Positions 7,671 to 16,960 are shown, numbered from the stretch's first letter. The stretch: 32,378 nt of DNA from Actinobacteria bacterium UBA4719 (GCA_002404345.1 DHJN01000078.1:1173-33550); one strand, 5' to 3'. Notes: generated by a model from the letters alone, not told the origin. Numbers and translations are program-made.

Positions 7671-7797
7671 CACCTGGTCCGTCGTCCCACCGTCCACAGC
7701 CTCGCGGTGGGCCCTGTTGCCAGCCGCCCGGCGTGGCCACTGTTGAGTTCCTCGCCGGTTGCGGCGAGTCAACGATGAGAGCGACGAGGTGATGACG

Positions 7798-8370
7798 ATG
7801 AACGAGACCTACGTGACGGTCAGCGGCAACGTGGTCGGCGACCCGGTGGTGCGCGCGACCAGGGCGAACGTGCCCTTCGTGACGTTCCGGGTGGCGTCGA
7901 ACGTGCGCCGGGTGGACTACAAGACCGGCGAGTACATCGACGCGGGGACCAACTTCGTGAACGTGACGGCTTTTCGCGGCCTGGGGGTCAACCTGTCGAA
8001 CTCGCTGAAGAAGGGCGAGCCGGTCATCGTCTACGGGCGGATGCGGATCAACCAGTGGGTCAACGGGGACAGGAGCGGGACGACTGTCGAGATAGACGCC
8101 TACAACGTCGGCCACGACCTGACGTGGGGTCAGTCGACATTCATCAAAGTGGTCAAACCCCAGCTCAACCAGAACGACCGGATGGCCGATCCCGAGGTCC
8201 AGGACGCCCAAGACCAGCTGGACCGCGATGCCGCCATTGTCGATGACGACTTCCTCGGGGCTGCTGACGAGCCGCCCGCGGAGGGCTTCACCCACGCAGC
8301 CGGCGGGAACGTCGAGCTGGCCTCCGCCGACACCGACGCGTACGAGACGGTGGGCGCTGGGAGCCGATAG
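7798..8370 (+). CDS. Single-stranded DNA-binding protein, SsbB-like
   Basis: 190 residues. An OB-fold covers residues 1-110 (YVTVSGNVVGDPVVR, VPFVTFRVASNVRR, NFVNVTAFRGLGVNLSNSL, GEPVIVYGRMRIN). The tail is acidic and disordered and ends YETVGAGSR, without the DDDIPF-type tip through which the main SSB recruits repair proteins. Streptomyces SsbB, the second SSB linked to chromosome segregation or competence-type roles, also lacks that tip, so I read this as the accessory paralogue. ATG 7798 is preferred, with GAGG nine bases upstream; ATG 7792 is also in frame. It follows the two GTPases on the same strand after a 236-base gap, so its own promoter is likely. Confidence 0.88.
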   Translation: MNETYVTVSGNVVGDPVVRATRANVPFVTFRVASNVRRVDYKTGEYIDAGTNFVNVTAFRGLGVNLSNSLKKGEPVIVYGRMRINQWVNGDRSGTTVEIDAYNVGHDLTWGQSTFIKVVKPQLNQNDRMADPEVQDAQDQLDRDAAIVDDDFLGAADEPPAEGFTHAAGGNVELASADTDAYETVGAGSR

Positions 8371-8470
8371 GGGTGTGCCCAACGGTGGGCGTCAGGTGTC
8401 GCGCAGGTGTCGTTCCCGTTCTCAGCCGGTGCACCAGCCGCCGAGTTAGGGTTCAACCCCTTCCGGCGGA

Positions 8471-8483
8471 TAACCTGACGCTC
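8471..8483 (+). promoter_or_regulatory. Probable -10 element for leaderless ettA mRNA
   Basis: TAACCT at 8471-8476 ends seven bases before ATG 8484, and no Shine-Dalgarno sequence precedes that ATG. Transcription would start at or next to the start codon, giving a leaderless message, which is common in actinobacteria. No convincing -35 is seen. Confidence 0.5.
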
Positions 8484-10166
<1,683 letters not shown>

Positions 10167-10172
10167 GGAGTT

Positions 10173-10778
10173 TCAGGCACGCACCAGCCGCAACGCCAGA
10201 TCCCCGTATGCCGCGCCGATGGCTTCGGGAGTACGCCGGATTGTCGGGTCGTACCACCGTGCGACGTCGATGGTCAATGACTGCAAGGCCAGTGTGGTCA
10301 CTGCTACGTCCGGCACGTCGAAGTCGCCGCTGGCAACACCTGCGTGCAGGACGTCGCTGACGACGGCGTCGATCTGCTTGCGCAGGGCGAGGACCTCGGT
10401 GCGGTGCTCGGGGGTCAGGTGGGAGAACTCGTACTGCACGATTCGCGCCGTGCTGAACTGCCTCGCGTGCCAGCGGGCGAAGGCCGAGACAATGGCGACC
10501 AGCTGGGCCCGGGGAGTGTCCGCACTCTCGCGTGCGGTGGCCACCACCTCCAGCGCCAGGACGTGTCCGCGCTGGCAGAGCTGGAAGAGCAGATCCTGCT
10601 TGCTTGCGAAGTGGACGTAGACACCGGCCGGGCTCATGTTGGCTCGCGCAGCGATGTCCCGGGTGCTCGTCGCGTGATAACCCTTGTCCGCAAAGGCATC
10701 GACGGCGGCTTCCATCAGGCGCTGGGTAGAATCCCCGGCAGTTCGATGGACGGCGGTCGGCGTCGGAGGGGCAGTCAT
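10173..10778 (-). CDS. TetR family transcriptional regulator of the acyl-CoA genes
   Basis: 201 residues from ATG 10778. The N-terminal helix-turn-helix is typical: RLMEAAVDAFADKGYHATST, RDIAARANMSPAGVYVHFAS, KQDLLFQLC. The C-terminal two thirds are helical and presumably bind a ligand such as an acyl-CoA. The gene diverges from the acyl-CoA dehydrogenase, and the 58-base gap holds the palindrome at 10806-10822, its likely operator. An identical 15-mer lies before the phosphotransferase gene at 14835. I infer that it represses both units and its own gene until the inducer appears. An in-frame start farther upstream (10847) would put the operator inside the gene, so I reject it. Confidence 0.9.
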   Translation of the reverse strand: MTAPPTPTAVHRTAGDSTQRLMEAAVDAFADKGYHATSTRDIAARANMSPAGVYVHFASKQDLLFQLCQRGHVLALEVVATARESADTPRAQLVAIVSAFARWHARQFSTARIVQYEFSHLTPEHRTEVLALRKQIDAVVSDVLHAGVASGDFDVPDVAVTTLALQSLTIDVARWYDPTIRRTPEAIGAAYGDLALRLVRA

Positions 10779-10805
10779 GTTGACAGCATGCCCCACCTCA
10801 TCGAA

Positions 10806-10822
10806 ACTAAGCAAGCGCTTAG
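10806..10822. promoter_or_regulatory. Putative TetR operator, copy 1
   Basis: CTAAGC-AAGC-GCTTAG, a palindrome with six-base arms, lies between the divergent TetR and acyl-CoA dehydrogenase genes. It sits only a few bases before the GGAGGA ribosome binding site of the dehydrogenase. The 15-mer ACTAAGCAAGCGCTT (10806-10820) recurs exactly at 14835-14849. Confidence 0.75.
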
Positions 10823-10836
10823 CACCGGAGGATGAC

Positions 10837-11982
10837 ATGCCACGCAACGTCTACGGCCCCGATCACGACGCGTTCCGTCAGACGGCTCGTGAGTTCGTCG
10901 AACGCAGCCTCAAGCCCCGTGCCGAACAGTTCATCGAGGCTCGATCCATCGATCGCGAGGTCTGGATCGAGGCGGGCAAGCACGGCCTGCTCGGGCTCGA
11001 GGTCCCCGAGGTCTATGGCGGCTCGGAGGCGGGCGACTTCCGCTTCAACGCGATCCTGGCCGAGGAGCTCTCCAAGTTCAACGCCGCAGCATCCTCATGC
11101 TTCGGCATCCACACCGACTGCGTCGCCCCGTATCTGGTGGATCTGGGCACGCAGGAGCAGAAGCAGCGTTGGCTCCCCGGGTTCTGCTCCGGGGAGATCA
11201 TCACCGCGATCGCGATGACCGAGCCCAGCGGTGGCTCCGACCTCGCGGCACTCAAGAGCACGGCTTTCCGCGACTGCGATGACTGGATCCTCAACGGTTC
11301 CAAGACCTTCATCACCAACGGATACCAGGCGGACCTCGTCGTCGTCGCGGCCAGGACCTCGCCGGAGAAGATCGCCAAGGGCATCACGTTGTTCGGCGTC
11401 GAGACCGGCATGCCCGGATTTGAACGGGGCCGCAAGCTCGACAAGGTCGGTCAGCAGGAGTCCGACACCGCCGAGCTGTTCTTCACCGACGTGCGCGTCC
11501 CCGGCGCCAACGTCATTGGTGAGGTCGACGCAGGCTTCATCGCGATGATGGAGCGCCTTCCCCAGGAGCGGGTGGGAGCGGCCGTGTCCAACACTGCTCA
11601 TGCGCAGCAGATCCTGGTTGAGACGATCGCCTATGCAAAGGAGCGCGAGGCCTTTGGCCAGCCGATCGGCTCCTTCCAGCACAACAAGTTCCTGATTGCC
11701 GAGCTGCAGACCAAGCTCGATGTCACCCAGGCGTACGTCGACGACTGCGTCGAAGCACATGCTGAGCGCAAGCTCAGCGCGGTCGACGCAGCCAAGGCCA
11801 AGTGGTGGTCGGCAGAGGTCCAGAACGAGGTGCTCGATGCGTGTGTACAGCTGTACGGCGGCTACGGATACATGAACGAGTACCGCGTTGCGCGGGCGTG
11901 GCGCGACGCCCGGGTCACCAAGATCTGGGCCGGCTCGAACGAGATCATGAAGGAGCTCATCGGCCGCGATCTCGGCCTCTGA
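10837..11982 (+). CDS. Acyl-CoA dehydrogenase, LCAD-like
   Basis: 381 residues, FAD-dependent, oxidising an acyl-CoA to the trans-2-enoyl-CoA. FAD and substrate motifs are present: AIAMTEPSGGSDLAALKSTA (125-144) and WILNGSKTFITNG. The usual catalytic Glu near the C-terminus of medium-chain enzymes is absent (KIWAGSNEIMKELI). A Glu sits instead at residue 244 in LPQERVGAAV, the position used by long-chain and isovaleryl-type enzymes, so the active site is complete in the LCAD manner. ATG 10837 has GGAGGA five bases upstream; an overlapping ATG at 10832 is in another frame. It is the first gene of an operon with the SDR at 12016, under the TetR operator. Substrate chain type is not readable from sequence. 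Confidence 0.93.
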   Translation: MPRNVYGPDHDAFRQTAREFVERSLKPRAEQFIEARSIDREVWIEAGKHGLLGLEVPEVYGGSEAGDFRFNAILAEELSKFNAAASSCFGIHTDCVAPYLVDLGTQEQKQRWLPGFCSGEIITAIAMTEPSGGSDLAALKSTAFRDCDDWILNGSKTFITNGYQADLVVVAARTSPEKIAKGITLFGVETGMPGFERGRKLDKVGQQESDTAELFFTDVRVPGANVIGEVDAGFIAMMERLPQERVGAAVSNTAHAQQILVETIAYAKEREAFGQPIGSFQHNKFLIAELQTKLDVTQAYVDDCVEAHAERKLSAVDAAKAKWWSAEVQNEVLDACVQLYGGYGYMNEYRVARAWRDARVTKIWAGSNEIMKELIGRDLGL

Positions 11983-12015
11983 GCGGCACCTGAGCAACGA
12001 AGGAGCGTCAGCCAC

Positions 12016-12780
12016 GTGAGCATCACCCACGAGCACAAGGTCGCGATCGTCACCGGCGCCAGCCGCGGTATCGGTCTGGCCATCGCGAGACGCCTGGTGG
12101 CCGATGGTGCTCAAGTCGTCATCACGGCGCGCAAGGCTGAGGCGCTGGCGGAAGCGGTCGAGGCCCTCGGCGGTCCGGCGCATGCCTTGGCCGTGGCCGG
12201 CCACGCCGATGACGCGGCACACCAGGATGTGGTGGTTGCCGCAGCCAGGGCGACTTTCGGTCGCCTGGACTACCTGGTCAACAACGCCGGCATCAACCCG
12301 TCCTACGGACCCATGCTCGACACCGACATCGACGCCGCCCGCAAGGTCTTGGAGGTCAATGTTCTCAGCGCGTTCAGCTGGACTCAGAAGGCCGTTCGCG
12401 CCGGTCTGGGCAGCACCGGGGCCCCGGGCGGAGCGATCGTCAACGTCGCCTCGATCGCCGGCCTTGGAGCCACCGGAGTTCTGGGCTGGTATGCCGTGAG
12501 CAAGGCAGCGCTGATCCACCTCACCACCGAGCTGGGCTACCAGCTGGGCCCGGACGTGCGCGTCAATGCGGTGGCTCCGGCGGTCGTCAAGACGGCGTTC
12601 GCGCAGGCTCTGTACGAAGGGCGTGAGGAGGAGGTCGCCGCGAGGTACCCGCTCAAGCGGCTGGGCGTTCCTGATGACATCGCCAGCGCCGTCTCGTTCC
12701 TGCTCTCCAGCGACTCGTCCTGGATGACCGGACAGACCCTCATCCTGGACGGTGGCGTCACGTTGGGCGGTGGGATGTGA
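12016..12780 (+). CDS. SDR family oxidoreductase
   Basis: 254 residues of the classical short-chain dehydrogenase/reductase fold. The Rossmann loop is TGASRGIG (13-20), NNAG marks strand 4, the catalytic serine is in VNVASIAGLG and the Tyr/Lys pair is in WYAVSKAAL. The C-terminal part (VPDDIASAVSFLLSSDSSWM, then TGQTLILDGG) is typical of FabG-like members. It likely oxidises a hydroxyacyl-CoA or similar alcohol with NAD(P). The GTG start has AAGGAG about ten bases upstream, and the gene lies 33 bases after the dehydrogenase stop, so the two are co-transcribed. Together they could carry out successive oxidations of one acyl-CoA substrate. Confidence 0.92.
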   Translation: MSITHEHKVAIVTGASRGIGLAIARRLVADGAQVVITARKAEALAEAVEALGGPAHALAVAGHADDAAHQDVVVAAARATFGRLDYLVNNAGINPSYGPMLDTDIDAARKVLEVNVLSAFSWTQKAVRAGLGSTGAPGGAIVNVASIAGLGATGVLGWYAVSKAALIHLTTELGYQLGPDVRVNAVAPAVVKTAFAQALYEGREEEVAARYPLKRLGVPDDIASAVSFLLSSDSSWMTGQTLILDGGVTLGGGM

Positions 12781-12804
12781 ACCCACGCCAATGAGCCGGC
12801 TTCA

Positions 12805-12861
12805 TGCGCCGAAACCACCGTCGGAGGTCGGTTCAGACCCCCGGACGGTGGTTTCGGCGCA
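12805..12861. terminator. Large inverted repeat between convergent SDR genes
   Basis: Perfect 18-bp arms (12805-12822 and 12844-12861) flank a 21-base loop in the 99 bases between two convergent genes. It probably terminates both transcripts. There is no T-tract on either side, and the long loop is unusual, so it could instead be a dispersed palindromic element. Confidence 0.65.
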
Positions 12862-12879
12862 ACAGGGCGAGAGGCCCGA

Positions 12880-13641
12880 TCAGTCCTTCGGGCCGCCCGC
12901 CACATAGATGACCTGACCCGAGACGTACCCGGCCTCTTCGCTGGTCAGGAACGAGATCGTGGCAGCGATGTCCTCCGGTTGCCCGACGCGACCGACCGGG
13001 ATGTGTGTCGCGGCGCTGACCAGGAAGTCCTCGAACGACATGTTCATCCGCGCGGCGGTCTGCCTGGTCATGTCAGTGGCGATGAAGCCGGGAGCCACTG
13101 CGTTGGCGGTGATGCCGAAGCGCCCCAGCTCGATCGCAAGGGTCTTGGTGAAGCCCTGGACGCCGGCCTTGGCGGCAGCGTAGTTGACCTGACCGCGGTT
13201 GCCCTGCGCGGACGTGGAGGACAGGTTGACGATCCGGCCGTGCATCTCGGCGGTCATGTGCGCCTGGACGGCCTTGGTCATCAAGAACGCGCCACGCAGG
13301 TGGACGTTCATGACGGCATCCCAGTCCTCAACGGGCATCTTGAAGATCAGGTTGTCGCGGATGATGCCGGCGTTGTTGACCAGGATGGTCGGGGCGCCGA
13401 GCTCGACCGCGACCCGCTCCACGGCAGCGTCGACCTGTTCGGGCGAGCTGACGTCGACCCCCACGGCGATGGCACGGCCGCCGGCCGCGGTGATCGCCGA
13501 CACCGTCTGGGCGCAAGAGGCCTCGTCGAGGTCCAGGACGGCGACGGCGTGCCCGTCCTTGGCCAGACGGATGGCAGTTGCGGCCCCGATGCCGCGGGCT
13601 GCGCCGGTGACGATCGCGGTGCGTTGGCTGATGGTGTTCAT
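12880..13641 (-). CDS. SDR family 3-oxoacyl reductase (FabG-like)
   Basis: 253 residues from ATG 13641, which has GGAGA eight bases upstream. Motifs are TGAARGIG (12-19), LVNNAGI, VNLSSTSAQGNRGQVNYAAA and KAGVQGF (Ser, Tyr and Lys of the active site), and AGYVSGQVIYVAGG at the end. It is closer to FabG/PhaB acetoacetyl-CoA reductases than to the neighbour at 12016. The probable reaction is NAD(P)-linked interconversion of 3-hydroxyacyl and 3-oxoacyl thioesters. It is 54 bases downstream of the phosphotransferase gene on the same strand and probably shares its promoter and TetR operator. Confidence 0.92.
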   Translation of the reverse strand: MNTISQRTAIVTGAARGIGAATAIRLAKDGHAVAVLDLDEASCAQTVSAITAAGGRAIAVGVDVSSPEQVDAAVERVAVELGAPTILVNNAGIIRDNLIFKMPVEDWDAVMNVHLRGAFLMTKAVQAHMTAEMHGRIVNLSSTSAQGNRGQVNYAAAKAGVQGFTKTLAIELGRFGITANAVAPGFIATDMTRQTAARMNMSFEDFLVSAATHIPVGRVGQPEDIAATISFLTSEEAGYVSGQVIYVAGGPKD

Positions 13642-13695
13642 TGTGCGTCTCCAAGGGTTGATGAATTGCGTTGACAACAAAGGGGAACTAGTCAG

Positions 13696-14823
13696 CTAGG
13701 TCAGGATGTTACGGCCGGCAGACACCAATGGCGCGACGGCCTTCCCGATCCGTTCGAAGCCGGGGCCGACGGTCTGACCGGCGGCGTAGCGGTAGTGGAT
13801 GCCCTCGCAGATGACCGCGAGCTTGTAGTAACCCAGAGCCGTGTACCACGAGAGCTGACTCACATCCAGACCCGAGCGAACGGCATACCTCTGGATGAGG
13901 GACTCGACCGCCGGGAAACCGTTGTGCGGGCCCATCCCGTCCGAGATGATCCCGGCGACTCCGGGCGCGGGAACCGCATGGACCTGCAGCAGACCCAGGT
14001 CGCACAGGGGGTCGCCGAGCGTTGCCATCTCCCAGTCCAGCACGGCCCGGATCCGATGGTCGGGCCCCACGAGGACGTTGTCGAGACGGTAGTCACCGTG
14101 CACCACACTGGCCCGCTGGCTGGCCGGTACGCGGGTCGCCAGCTCATCTGCGAGGTCGTCAAAGCCTGGTATGTCGCGGGACCGGGACCGCTTCAGCTGC
14201 TCGGCCCACCGACGTACCTGCCGCTCGAGGAAACCGTCCGGGTGGCCAAAGTCACCCAGTCCCACCTCGGCCGGATCCACGTCGTGCAGGTCGGCCAAGG
14301 TATCAATCATCTGATGTGCCAACGCCGTTCGCTGGTGGTCGGCCAGGTCGGCGGTGTCCGCGGTCCGGCGCAGGATCGAGCCCTCGACATGCTCCATGAC
14401 ATAGAACGGCGCACCGATCACACTCGCGTCCTCGCACAGGGTCACCGTGGCCGGCACGGGCACGGGGGTCGGTGCGAGGGCCGACAGCACGCGATACTCG
14501 CGGGCCATGTCGTGAGCGGTTGCCAGGACGTGCCCGAGCGGGGGCCGGCGCAGAACCCAGTCATGCGAGCCGTCAGTGAGCCGATAGGTCAGGTTGGACT
14601 TGCCGCCGTGGATGAGCTCGGCACGTAACCCTGGTGCCAGGCCTGACTCGGGTTCTGACGCAGCGCTGCCTGACGCAGCGTTGCCTGACGCAGCGTTGCC
14701 TGACGCAGCGTTGCCTGACGCAGCGTTGTCTGGGGCGCCGCTGTCCCGGGCGCGGCTGAACGGCGCGCCGCTAAACGGTGCGAGATAACCCGACAGGGCG
14801 TCGAGGTCGAGTCCGTCGTTCAT
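13696..14823 (-). CDS. Phosphotransferase family protein, ACAD10/LvaA-like
   Basis: 375 residues with an aminoglycoside-phosphotransferase (APH) kinase fold. HGGKSNLTYRL is the nucleotide loop, the catalytic loop is HGDYRLDN (242-249) and the metal site is LDWE (262-265). This subfamily (the kinase domain of ACAD10/11, and LvaA of Pseudomonas levulinate catabolism) phosphorylates 4-hydroxyacyl-CoA rather than antibiotics. The neighbouring acyl-CoA dehydrogenase, SDRs and thioesterases fit that reading. The N-terminus carries a low-complexity insertion (33-57) of NAASG repeats not expected in the family. ATG 14823 begins just downstream of the second operator copy. Resistance to aminoglycosides is unlikely given the context. 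Confidence 0.85.
   Translation of the reverse strand: MNDGLDLDALSGYLAPFSGAPFSRARDSGAPDNAASGNAASGNAASGNAASGSAASEPESGLAPGLRAELIHGGKSNLTYRLTDGSHDWVLRRPPLGHVLATAHDMAREYRVLSALAPTPVPVPATVTLCEDASVIGAPFYVMEHVEGSILRRTADTADLADHQRTALAHQMIDTLADLHDVDPAEVGLGDFGHPDGFLERQVRRWAEQLKRSRSRDIPGFDDLADELATRVPASQRASVVHGDYRLDNVLVGPDHRIRAVLDWEMATLGDPLCDLGLLQVHAVPAPGVAGIISDGMGPHNGFPAVESLIQRYAVRSGLDVSQLSWYTALGYYKLAVICEGIHYRYAAGQTVGPGFERIGKAVAPLVSAGRNILT
14656..14730 (-). repeat. In-frame 15-bp tandem repeat (five units) in the phosphotransferase gene
   Basis: Five head-to-tail units of TGACGCAGCGTTGCC. The middle three are identical and the outer two differ by one base each. They encode the (NAASG)n segment near the protein N-terminus. 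Confidence 0.93.
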
Positions 14824-14834
14824 GCCGCGAGCCT

Positions 14835-14851
14835 ACTAAGCAAGCGCTTGC
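14835..14851. promoter_or_regulatory. Putative TetR operator, copy 2
   Basis: Contains the same 15-mer ACTAAGCAAGCGCTT as the site at 10806, here extended to the perfect palindrome GCAAGCGCTTGC (14840-14851). It lies 12 bases before the start of the phosphotransferase gene and 29 bases past the stop of the thioesterase gene. It therefore marks a separate promoter for the phosphotransferase-SDR pair. Confidence 0.75.
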
Positions 14852-14880
14852 ATCGCAGCCCGGGGTTGGCGTGTCGCGCG

Positions 14881-15843
14881 TCACGATTCCTTGAGCCGGA
14901 TCATGCCTTCCTGGGCCACCGAAGCGATCAGGATGCCTTCGGCGTTGAACATCCGGCCCAGGCCGAGCCCGCGCCCGCTCGATGCCGACGGGGAGGACTG
15001 GGTGTAGAGGGTCCAGTCGTCCGCGCGTCCGGGGCGGTGGAACCACATCGCGTGGTCGAGACTGGCCGCGCGCAGACGTGGGTCGGACCACGCGATGCCG
15101 TGGCGGCGGAGCGCCGGCTCGAGCAGGAAGTAGTCCGAGGAGTAGGCCAGGACCGCGGCATGCACCAGTGGATCGTCGGGCATCTCGCCCATCGCCCTGA
15201 GCCAGACGCTCTGCTGGGCCGCATGGTGGCGCCCCGGGCGCATGTAGATGGCCCCCTCGGCGTGGCGCAGGTCGATGGCCTTGCCCTTGGACCAGACGCT
15301 TGCGTCGGGGGCATCATCGAACCCGGCGAGCTCCTCGGTCAGGGTCCGCAGGCTCTCGGGGTCCGGTGCGGCGGGCATGGAGTCCTGGTGGTCCAGCCCC
15401 CCTGCCTCGGCCTGGAACGAGGTGATCATCGACAGGATGGGCTTGCCGTTCTGGATCGCGTGGACGCGACGAGCCGAGAACGAGTGTCCGTCCCGCAGTC
15501 GCTCCACGGCGAAGCGAATCGGGTGGTTGGAGTCGCCGGGCCTCAGGAAGTATCCGTGCAACGAGTGGATCCGGCGCGTGGCCCCCGCGACGTCGTTGAC
15601 GGTGCGTCCGGCGGCCATCACGGACTGTGCGAGAACCTGTCCCCCGAACACCCGGCCGTTTGGCATCGGCTGGCTGCGCCCGATGAAGATATCGGCGTCG
15701 GACTCGGCGAGGTCGGACTCTGTCGACCGGTCGCCGTCGGCCGGACCGCCCACGGTGATGTGGGCGGAGCCGGCGGGCTTGAGGTCGAGGACGTCAAGCA
15801 GGTCCTTCAGGGGATCGGGGGCGCCGTTCTCAGGGGTGGTCAC
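14881..15843 (-). CDS. tesB: Acyl-CoA thioesterase II
   Basis: 320 residues containing two hotdog domains, the length of TesB. The N-terminal half has GRVFGGQVLAQSVMAAGRTV and the IHSLHGYFLRPGDSNHPIRF strand typical of the family. The C-terminal half has LAYSSDYFLLEP and RAASLDHAMWFHRPGRADDW, which carries the catalytic Asp, and ends GLGRMFNAEGILIASVAQEG. It hydrolyses medium- and long-chain acyl-CoA to free acid and CoA in the cytoplasm. It starts at ATG 15843, divergent from the hotdog gene at 15882 with a 38-base gap, so promoters overlap. The family also has a short linker after residue 30, here extended and acidic (GDRSTESDLAESDAD). Confidence 0.95.
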   Translation of the reverse strand: MTTPENGAPDPLKDLLDVLDLKPAGSAHITVGGPADGDRSTESDLAESDADIFIGRSQPMPNGRVFGGQVLAQSVMAAGRTVNDVAGATRRIHSLHGYFLRPGDSNHPIRFAVERLRDGHSFSARRVHAIQNGKPILSMITSFQAEAGGLDHQDSMPAAPDPESLRTLTEELAGFDDAPDASVWSKGKAIDLRHAEGAIYMRPGRHHAAQQSVWLRAMGEMPDDPLVHAAVLAYSSDYFLLEPALRRHGIAWSDPRLRAASLDHAMWFHRPGRADDWTLYTQSSPSASSGRGLGLGRMFNAEGILIASVAQEGMIRLKES

Positions 15844-15881
15844 GCAGGCGACGATATCCGCCCGGCTGCGATGATGGCGCC

Positions 15882-16337
15882 ATGAGCGAGCGCCCTTACC
15901 GTGTCGATGTCCCGCTTCGATGGTCCGACATGGATGCCTACGGGCACGTCAACAACGTCCAGTTCCTGCGCCTGCTCGAGGATGCTCGGGTGATCGGCTT
16001 CCAACAGTGGTTCGGCCAGGATCGCAGCCTGCTCAACGAAGGCGTGGTGGTCGCCCGTCACGAGATCGAGTACCTCGCCCCGCTGGACTTCCGGCACGCG
16101 CCGATCAGCGTGGACATGTGGGCGACCAAGATCTCGGGTTCCAGCTTCAACCTCGCCTACGAGGTGTGTGATCCCGCCGAAGTGGGCACGACGATGTATG
16201 CACGGGCCGAGACCACGCTGGTCGCCTACGACTTCGAGACGGCGAGCCCTCGCCGACTGCGCCCGGACGAGCGGGTGGTGCTCAAGGGTGTGGCCGGCGA
16301 TCCGGTGCCCTTCCGCTGGCGTCGGCAGGTCGGGTGA
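15882..16337 (+). CDS. Hotdog-fold acyl-CoA thioesterase (YbgC/4-hydroxybenzoyl-CoA type)
   Basis: 151 residues. The signature VPLRWSDMDAYGHVNNVQFL contains the catalytic Asp of the DxxGHVNN motif, followed by LRLLEDARVIGF and the VARHEIEYLAPLDF strand. It is expected to hydrolyse short or aromatic acyl-CoA esters. With TesB across the divergent promoter it adds a second thioesterase to the acyl-CoA block. Its TGA overlaps the start of the next gene, so the two are co-translated. Confidence 0.92.
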   Translation: MSERPYRVDVPLRWSDMDAYGHVNNVQFLRLLEDARVIGFQQWFGQDRSLLNEGVVVARHEIEYLAPLDFRHAPISVDMWATKISGSSFNLAYEVCDPAEVGTTMYARAETTLVAYDFETASPRRLRPDERVVLKGVAGDPVPFRWRRQVG

Positions 16338-16960
16338 TGGGCGAGCTGCGGTTCGCTGACTCCGACGCGCTGGAGGACCTGAGGACCTACGTCACCCGGG
16401 CCCGGTCCCTGGACGCCGATGGCGCCATCCGGTTGCAGTCACACGGTGTGGCGCTCGCCGCCTATGTCGGCGTCATGCCAGGACGGGGGCTGGTGACGAC
16501 AGGGGCGATCATCGGCCTGAGGGTCATCGCCCTCGCCGAGCCCGCGGACGTGGACGTCATTGTGTCACTGGCCAGCGTGTCGGAGCGGCTCGCGCGGGGT
16601 CAGACCTCGACCTTCTCGATCCCGCCGACCACGGTCCGGGTCGGTTGGGCGGCCATCGCCCCTCCGCGCAGCGGGTGGGAGGCGGTGGGGGATGTGAGCG
16701 TCGCGGATCTGAAAACCGTTGCCACCCAAGGTATTGCCGAGATCACCCGGGGTTCCACGCTGGGTTCGGGTGCGCGGGTGGTCGATGCTCTGCGGGAGCG
16801 CGTGTGGGCTCGTCCCACGCAGACGACTCCGCCCATCCCGTCGGGAGTGGCCTTCGCGGCATACGCGTTGGGCTTCCTGACACAGGAGAGCGCACGAGTC
16901 TTTGCCCATGGTCACTGGACCCGGCTCTCGACCGCGACGGGTCACGTCCTGGTGCGCTGA
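16337..16960 (+). CDS. Uncharacterised protein translationally coupled to the hotdog thioesterase
   Basis: About 207 residues; I do not recognise a family. ATG 16337 overlaps the preceding stop by one base (TGATG), with GTG 16334 in frame as the alternative. The sequence has no cysteine, no signal peptide and no clear membrane span. Residues 40-80 alternate hydrophobic and polar (HGVALAAYVGVMPGRGLVTT, GAIIGLRVIALAEPADVDVI), which suggests beta strands. A Pro-rich loop (TQTTPPIPSG) precedes a helical end (FAAYALGFLTQESARVFAHG). Coupling suggests a role linked to the thioesterase, but nothing in the sequence says what. Its end overlaps the MFS gene on the other strand by 19 bases. Confidence 0.75.
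   Translation: MGELRFADSDALEDLRTYVTRARSLDADGAIRLQSHGVALAAYVGVMPGRGLVTTGAIIGLRVIALAEPADVDVIVSLASVSERLARGQTSTFSIPPTTVRVGWAAIAPPRSGWEAVGDVSVADLKTVATQGIAEITRGSTLGSGARVVDALRERVWARPTQTTPPIPSGVAFAAYALGFLTQESARVFAHGHWTRLSTATGHVLVR

Noticed and set aside
11930..11965. Inactive acyl-CoA dehydrogenase because Glu is missing in IWAGS
   Set aside because: A Glu in LPQERV (residue 244) occupies the long-chain/isovaleryl-type catalytic position.
11095..12786. 563-codon open frame on the minus strand
   Set aside because: Antisense to the acyl-CoA dehydrogenase and SDR genes, both of which have clear motifs.
13696..14823. Aminoglycoside resistance gene
   Set aside because: The APH fold is present, but the acyl-CoA context and ACAD10/LvaA-like sequence make resistance unlikely.
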